Below are positions 6,079 through 9,603 of a DNA stretch of 9,603 bases, piece after piece. The DNA comes from Phycisphaerales bacterium (GTDB taxonomy: Bacteria > Planctomycetota > Phycisphaerae > SM23-33). Position 1 is the stretch's first letter. The number at the start of each line of letters is the position of its first letter. The notes under the pieces are model-generated. The model made no database searches, had not been told where the DNA came from, and saw nothing but the letters and a program-made list of their open reading frames with translations. The stretch lies in the NCBI GenBank assembly GCA_003485185.1, contig DNAS01000070.1, positions 1 through 9,603 of the forward strand. Direction: 5' to 3'. Made by a program: the position numbers and the translations under genes.

Positions 6079-8789
6079 TGAGAACTATGCCGGACCTTGA
6101 ATCGGACACGAAATCGCATTGCCGCTCGCGCCTGGCGCTGCTCGCCCTGGCCGCGCTGCCCATGCTGATGCTCTATCCGCTCTGGCGGAATCCCGTCTCT
6201 GCCGGCGAGGACGACGTGATCTATTACTACCCGTTGCGCAAGATGGTCGGCGAGCAGCTTCGCGCCGGGCGCTGGCCGCTGGAAAATCCGCGCGAAGCGG
6301 GCGGCGTGCCGCTGATGGCCGACCCGCAGGCAGCGGTGCTCTACCCGCCGACCTGGCTGTTCGCCGCGACGGACGCGAAGCTCGCCTACCCGCTCAACGT
6401 CTTCCTGGCGTTCGCGGTGGCGGGCACGGGGATGTTCGCCTACCTGCGCGCCGTCGGCCTGAGCGGCGCCGGCGCGATGTTCGGGGCCTTGGCCTTCATG
6501 TTCTGCGGATTCCTGGTGGGCCATCGCGTGCACCTGTCGCTGGTTCACACGGCCGCATATCTGCCGTGGGGGCTGTGGTGCGTGGAGCGGCTGCGCGTCC
6601 GCGCGGGGCTTGCCTTCGCGGCGATGACGCCGGTGGTGCTGCTGGCGCTGTTGGCGGGACACTGGCCGACCTTCATCCACGTGAGCCTGGCGTGGGGCGT
6701 ATACCTGCTGCTGCGCGCCCGGCCGCTGGGGCGGGCGATCCTGCTGGCGGCGGGAGCGGCGGCCCTGGCGGCGCTGATCGCCATGCCGCAGATTCTCGCC
6801 ACGCGCGACCTGCTCGCCCAGGCCACGCGACATCGCATCGGGTACGCGGAGTTCGGAGAGAACAGTTTCTTCCCCGCCGCGGGCGTGCTGGCGGGGTTTC
6901 CGTTCCTCTTCGGCTCGCGGACTCAGAATCTCTTCTCGCAGCGATGGTGGGGGCCCTGGCACCTCTGCGAGATGCTGGGCTACGTGGGGCTGGTGACGCT
7001 CGCACTGGCCGGGGCGGTTGTCTGGCGGCTGTACCGTCGCAGGTCCGGGGCGCCAGGTTCGCGGGACGAGACGGCCTCGCTGGTGCGGGTCTGGACGTGG
7101 ATGGGCGCCGGCGCGGGCGTGTGGATGCTCGGGTACTACCTGCCGACGTACAAGCTGGTGCACCTGCTGCCAGTGCTGGGCGTGGTGCGATGCCCCGCGC
7201 GGATGGTGCTGGTGGCCGACGCGGCGCTGGCGGTGCTGGCGGCCGTCGGGATGGACCGGCTCGTCCGTGCCGGAACCGCCGACGAGCGGGCCGCGCGCCT
7301 CGCCCGCGCCGTCCGCTCCGCCGTGACGGTCGCGCTGCCGGCCGCCATGCTCGCCGCGCTGGCTTTGATCGCCGTTCTGGCGCTGGCGGGCGAGCGCCTG
7401 GGGTCGTTCTGGGCATTTTTCTCCGGCACGCCCGCCGACGCGCTGGCGGCGCTCTGTCCTCCGGGCCCGGCCGTCTGGGTGCCGGCGGGATTATGCGTCG
7501 CGACGATCGCCCTCGTGCGCCACTGGCTGGCCGCGCCGTCGTGCCGCGCCGGCTGGTTGATCGTCCTGCTGCTGGCCGACCTGTTCTTCCTGACGCGATT
7601 CGTCGATGTCCCGCTGGACCGCGCCCGCCCGGTCGATCCCGATGTTTCGCCGGCCGGCGCCTGGCTGAAACGCCACGACGGCGACACCGCGCGATACCGC
7701 ATCTGGAGCCTCGCCGACGTCTACCGGACGCGCCAGGCGGAACTGCTCGTTCCCAAGACCGCCCAGGCGCTCGGCTTCCGCACGATCAACGGCTACGGGC
7801 CGTTCCAGTCGCCCGTCCACGCGCACCTGCTGGGCTTCCGCATTTACGGCAACAACCGCGACTGGCGACGGCTGGTGGAGGAAAACCGCCTCCTGAGCCT
7901 CTGCGACGTGAAGTATCTCATCGCAGCCGAGCCGGAACACCGCGAGGTCATCGAGAATGTTTGCATTGCCAAGGCACCGCCGGCTGGGGAAGGCGAAAAC
8001 CTGCTCGTCGGGGCGTGGCGACTTTCCCGCGCCGCGATGGACACGGCCGCCGGTTCGTCGGGGGGTTCCTGGCTGCGATTGGAGACGCCGTTCCTGTGGA
8101 GCTGGTCGCAAGCGGACCAACCGGTTGCGATTGAGCCGGATCGCGTGTATCGCATTTCTATGGACGCCCGGGGCCCGGAGGACGGAGCGGCCAATTTCCT
8201 CCGCGCCGACGTGGTGTTCCGTTTTCCCGACGGGCGATGCGAAGCGCCGGAGGACTTTGCGCTGATCGCGTACCCCGAGCAGATCGGCGCCGACTGGCGG
8301 CATTTCGAGTGGATATTTTTCGCCGATGCGAGGCGCTGGCCGGCGGGTGGCAACGCCGAGACGGTCTTCCGCGTTTTCACGATGAGCGAGCGGCTGATCG
8401 AGGTGCAAAACGTCGAGCTTCGTGCCAGCCATTGGCCCGCGCCGCGCGATACCTCCGGCCTCCTGGCGCCCGGCGAGCACGTTTACCTGGACCAGACGCC
8501 GCTGGGCTTGCCGTCGCTGCGGGCGGGCGAGCCCCGCGTGCACATCTACCGCAACCGTCTCTGGCGGCCGGACTCACGGCCCGTCATCGCCGACGAGCAG
8601 ACCATCGAACAACTCAAATGGCAGCCCGCCACGCCGGCCGAACGAATGCCCGATTTCTCCCTCCGCGCGCGGACCAATCCGCCCTTGGACCTGCTGCGGT
8701 TTTCCCTCCCCGGCGCATGCCTTTACCTGCTGGTTGTGGGGCTGGTCCTTCTGCCTCGTCTTCGACGAAACCGTTCCGGCGAACACTGA
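6075..8789 (+). CDS. YfhO/GT-C-like polytopic membrane protein
   Basis: This large inner-membrane protein resembles the YfhO family (GT-C-type fold), proteins linked to sugar transfer from lipid carriers onto envelope polymers; its own substrate is unknown. From the ATG it has 904 residues. The first membrane segment is at about 20-38. It is followed by an acidic EDD (45-47) and YYYP, then PREAGGVPLMADPQAAVLYPP, the characteristic first outer loop. About 12 further hydrophobic segments run to residue 509. A soluble region follows with INGYGPFQSP (571-580), LLSLCDVKYLI (606-616) and VHIYRNRLWRP (822-832), then a last membrane segment at about 875-895 and a basic tail. Residues about 640-790 form a beta-rich stretch that looks inserted. 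A GTG at 6063 is in frame, but the ATG at 6075 overlapping the thpR stop as ATGA is preferred for translational coupling; ATGs at 6078 and 6087 are alternatives. Confidence 0.85.
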   Translation: MMRTMPDLESDTKSHCRSRLALLALAALPMLMLYPLWRNPVSAGEDDVIYYYPLRKMVGEQLRAGRWPLENPREAGGVPLMADPQAAVLYPPTWLFAATDAKLAYPLNVFLAFAVAGTGMFAYLRAVGLSGAGAMFGALAFMFCGFLVGHRVHLSLVHTAAYLPWGLWCVERLRVRAGLAFAAMTPVVLLALLAGHWPTFIHVSLAWGVYLLLRARPLGRAILLAAGAAALAALIAMPQILATRDLLAQATRHRIGYAEFGENSFFPAAGVLAGFPFLFGSRTQNLFSQRWWGPWHLCEMLGYVGLVTLALAGAVVWRLYRRRSGAPGSRDETASLVRVWTWMGAGAGVWMLGYYLPTYKLVHLLPVLGVVRCPARMVLVADAALAVLAAVGMDRLVRAGTADERAARLARAVRSAVTVALPAAMLAALALIAVLALAGERLGSFWAFFSGTPADALAALCPPGPAVWVPAGLCVATIALVRHWLAAPSCRAGWLIVLLLADLFFLTRFVDVPLDRARPVDPDVSPAGAWLKRHDGDTARYRIWSLADVYRTRQAELLVPKTAQALGFRTINGYGPFQSPVHAHLLGFRIYGNNRDWRRLVEENRLLSLCDVKYLIAAEPEHREVIENVCIAKAPPAGEGENLLVGAWRLSRAAMDTAAGSSGGSWLRLETPFLWSWSQADQPVAIEPDRVYRISMDARGPEDGAANFLRADVVFRFPDGRCEAPEDFALIAYPEQIGADWRHFEWIFFADARRWPAGGNAETVFRVFTMSERLIEVQNVELRASHWPAPRDTSGLLAPGEHVYLDQTPLGLPSLRAGEPRVHIYRNRLWRPDSRPVIADEQTIEQLKWQPATPAERMPDFSLRARTNPPLDLLRFSLPGACLYLLVVGLVLLPRLRRNRSGEH

Positions 8790-8817
8790 ACGTCCCCTCG
8801 TCGTATGGACAAGAAAG

Positions 8818-8841
8818 CGACAAACAAGGGCTTGTTAGTCG
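8818..8841. promoter_or_regulatory. Dyad upstream of the htrA-like gene
   Basis: Positions 8818-8828 and 8831-8841 pair at 10 of 11 positions (CGACAAACAAG against CTTGTTAGTCG, one A/A mismatch) around a 2-bp GG centre. The dyad occupies the 71-bp gap after the YfhO-like gene, and its right end is 19 bp before the protease ATG. It has no following T-tract. Its symmetry and position suggest an operator or a leader hairpin; the role is unproven. Confidence 0.5.
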
Positions 8842-8860
8842 AAGGATGCGGAGGTGGTGC

Positions 8861-9603
8861 ATGAAGACATTACGCGTGTGGTGGCCGGTGGTGCTGGTGG
8901 TGGGAATGGTTGCGGTGGCGATGGCGTTCGGCCCGACGCTGGCCGGGCGATTTGCCTACGCTGTCCAGCAGGGACAGAACCAGGCGGAGCGCGAGAACCT
9001 CGCCGAGTTGAGCCGGCGCGACGAGCTGTCGCCGCTGTTCCGTGCTGTGGTGCGGGCGGTCAGCCCGGCCGTCGTGGAAATCCGCGTGGAGAAGAAGGTG
9101 ACCGTCCGCGACCCGCTGGGCGACGACGAGTTCCTCCGCCGATTCTTCGGCGGCGACCTTCCGCTGCCGCTGCGCCCTCCCGAGGGGTCCCGGCGCAAGG
9201 GCCGTCCGCGCGAGTTCTTCCAGCGCGGACTGGGCAGCGGCGTGGTCGTGGACGCGAAAAACGGCTACGTGCTGACCAACCACCACGTCGTCGGCGAGGT
9301 CGACGAGGTGACCGTCGTGCTTAGCGACGGCAGGAAGCTTCCGGCCGAGTGGGTTCGCACCGACGCCCAGACCGACCTGGCGATCGTGAAGGTCAAGCCC
9401 GATAAACTCGTCGCCGCCCCCCTGGGCGACAGCGGGAAGATGGAAGTGGGTGACTGGGTGCTGGCGTTCGGCTCGCCGCGCGGGCTCCAGCACACCGTGA
9501 CGGCAGGGATCATCTCCGCCAAGGGGCGCTCCATTCATGGCGGGAGCATGTACGAGAGCCTCATCCAGACCGACGCGGCGATCAACCCCGGCAACTCGGG
9601 CGG
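8861..9603 (+). CDS. DegP/HtrA-type serine protease (partial, 3' end missing)
   Basis: This trypsin-like envelope protease would degrade or refold damaged extracytoplasmic proteins. The 247 visible residues start with a hydrophobic segment at about 7-28 (WWPVVLVVGMVAVAMAF), a signal peptide or membrane anchor. VVRAVSPAVVEIRV (63-76) is the typical first strand. The full catalytic triad is visible: H142 in TNHHVV, D172 in TDLAIVK and S246 in NPGNSG. GLGSGVVVD (123-131) and AFGSPRGLQHTVTAGIISAKGR (202-223) are standard HtrA blocks. A long charged loop (about 86-120, DDEFLRRFFGG to the basic RRKGRPREFFQRG) matches the LA-loop region of DegP-type enzymes. Any PDZ domains would lie beyond the window. 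GGAGG at 8850-8854 is 6 nt before the ATG. The gene follows the YfhO-like gene by 71 bp and has a dyad just upstream. Confidence 0.95.
   Translation, partial: MKTLRVWWPVVLVVGMVAVAMAFGPTLAGRFAYAVQQGQNQAERENLAELSRRDELSPLFRAVVRAVSPAVVEIRVEKKVTVRDPLGDDEFLRRFFGGDLPLPLRPPEGSRRKGRPREFFQRGLGSGVVVDAKNGYVLTNHHVVGEVDEVTVVLSDGRKLPAEWVRTDAQTDLAIVKVKPDKLVAAPLGDSGKMEVGDWVLAFGSPRGLQHTVTAGIISAKGRSIHGGSMYESLIQTDAAINPGNSG

Noticed and set aside
8766..8800. Terminator-like GTTC-CGGC-GAAC at the end of the YfhO-like gene
   Set aside because: The stem is only 4 bp, lies inside the coding end, and no T-tract follows.

Overview
The window is GC-rich (about two thirds G+C in the sampled housekeeping genes) and tightly packed. 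It has six genes on the + strand and one on the - strand. Sequence alone does not name the organism. Both a glutaminyl- and a discriminating-type setting for a glutamyl-tRNA synthetase, a large YfhO-type membrane protein, a PfkB-type kinase and a DegP/HtrA protease at this GC content would suit a planctomycete (for example a Phycisphaerae-like lineage) or another environmental Gram-negative bacterium. That placement is inference.

Layout. Positions 30-1772 (-) hold glnS, and 1964-3418 (+) hold gltX, the two class I synthetases for glutamine and glutamate. They diverge from a 191-bp intergenic region with a plausible sigma70-like promoter for each side and a compact GC hairpin in the presumed gltX leader. 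Positions 3479-4549 hold an unrecognised, membrane-anchored protein with two DxDxDG loops. Its G+C is only about 40-45%, so it stands out as a low-GC island between housekeeping genes. After it comes a close-packed group: a PfkB-family kinase (4569-5474), the RNA 2',3'-cyclic phosphodiesterase gene thpR (5500-6078), and a YfhO/GT-C-like polytopic membrane protein (6075-8789) whose start overlaps the thpR stop as ATGA. A 71-bp gap with a near-perfect dyad precedes a DegP/HtrA-type serine protease (8861 onward), which is cut by the window end just after the catalytic serine.

How the genes relate. glnS and gltX together charge tRNA-Gln and tRNA-Glu directly, and their shared upstream region could allow coordinated control. 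The spacing from gltX through the YfhO gene (gaps of 60, 19 and 25 bp, then a 4-bp overlap) would allow readthrough along the whole + strand run, but the functions are mixed: translation, small-molecule phosphorylation, RNA-end processing and envelope glycosylation or glycopolymer work. The HtrA-type protease probably acts in the cell envelope and may have its own control element.

No stretch over 300 bases lacks a gene. No tRNA, rRNA, CRISPR array, insertion sequence or classical U-tract terminator was seen. I found no convincing new multi-gene system. The strongest candidates for follow-up are the low-GC island gene, the beta-rich insertion in the YfhO-like protein, and the dyad upstream of the protease.
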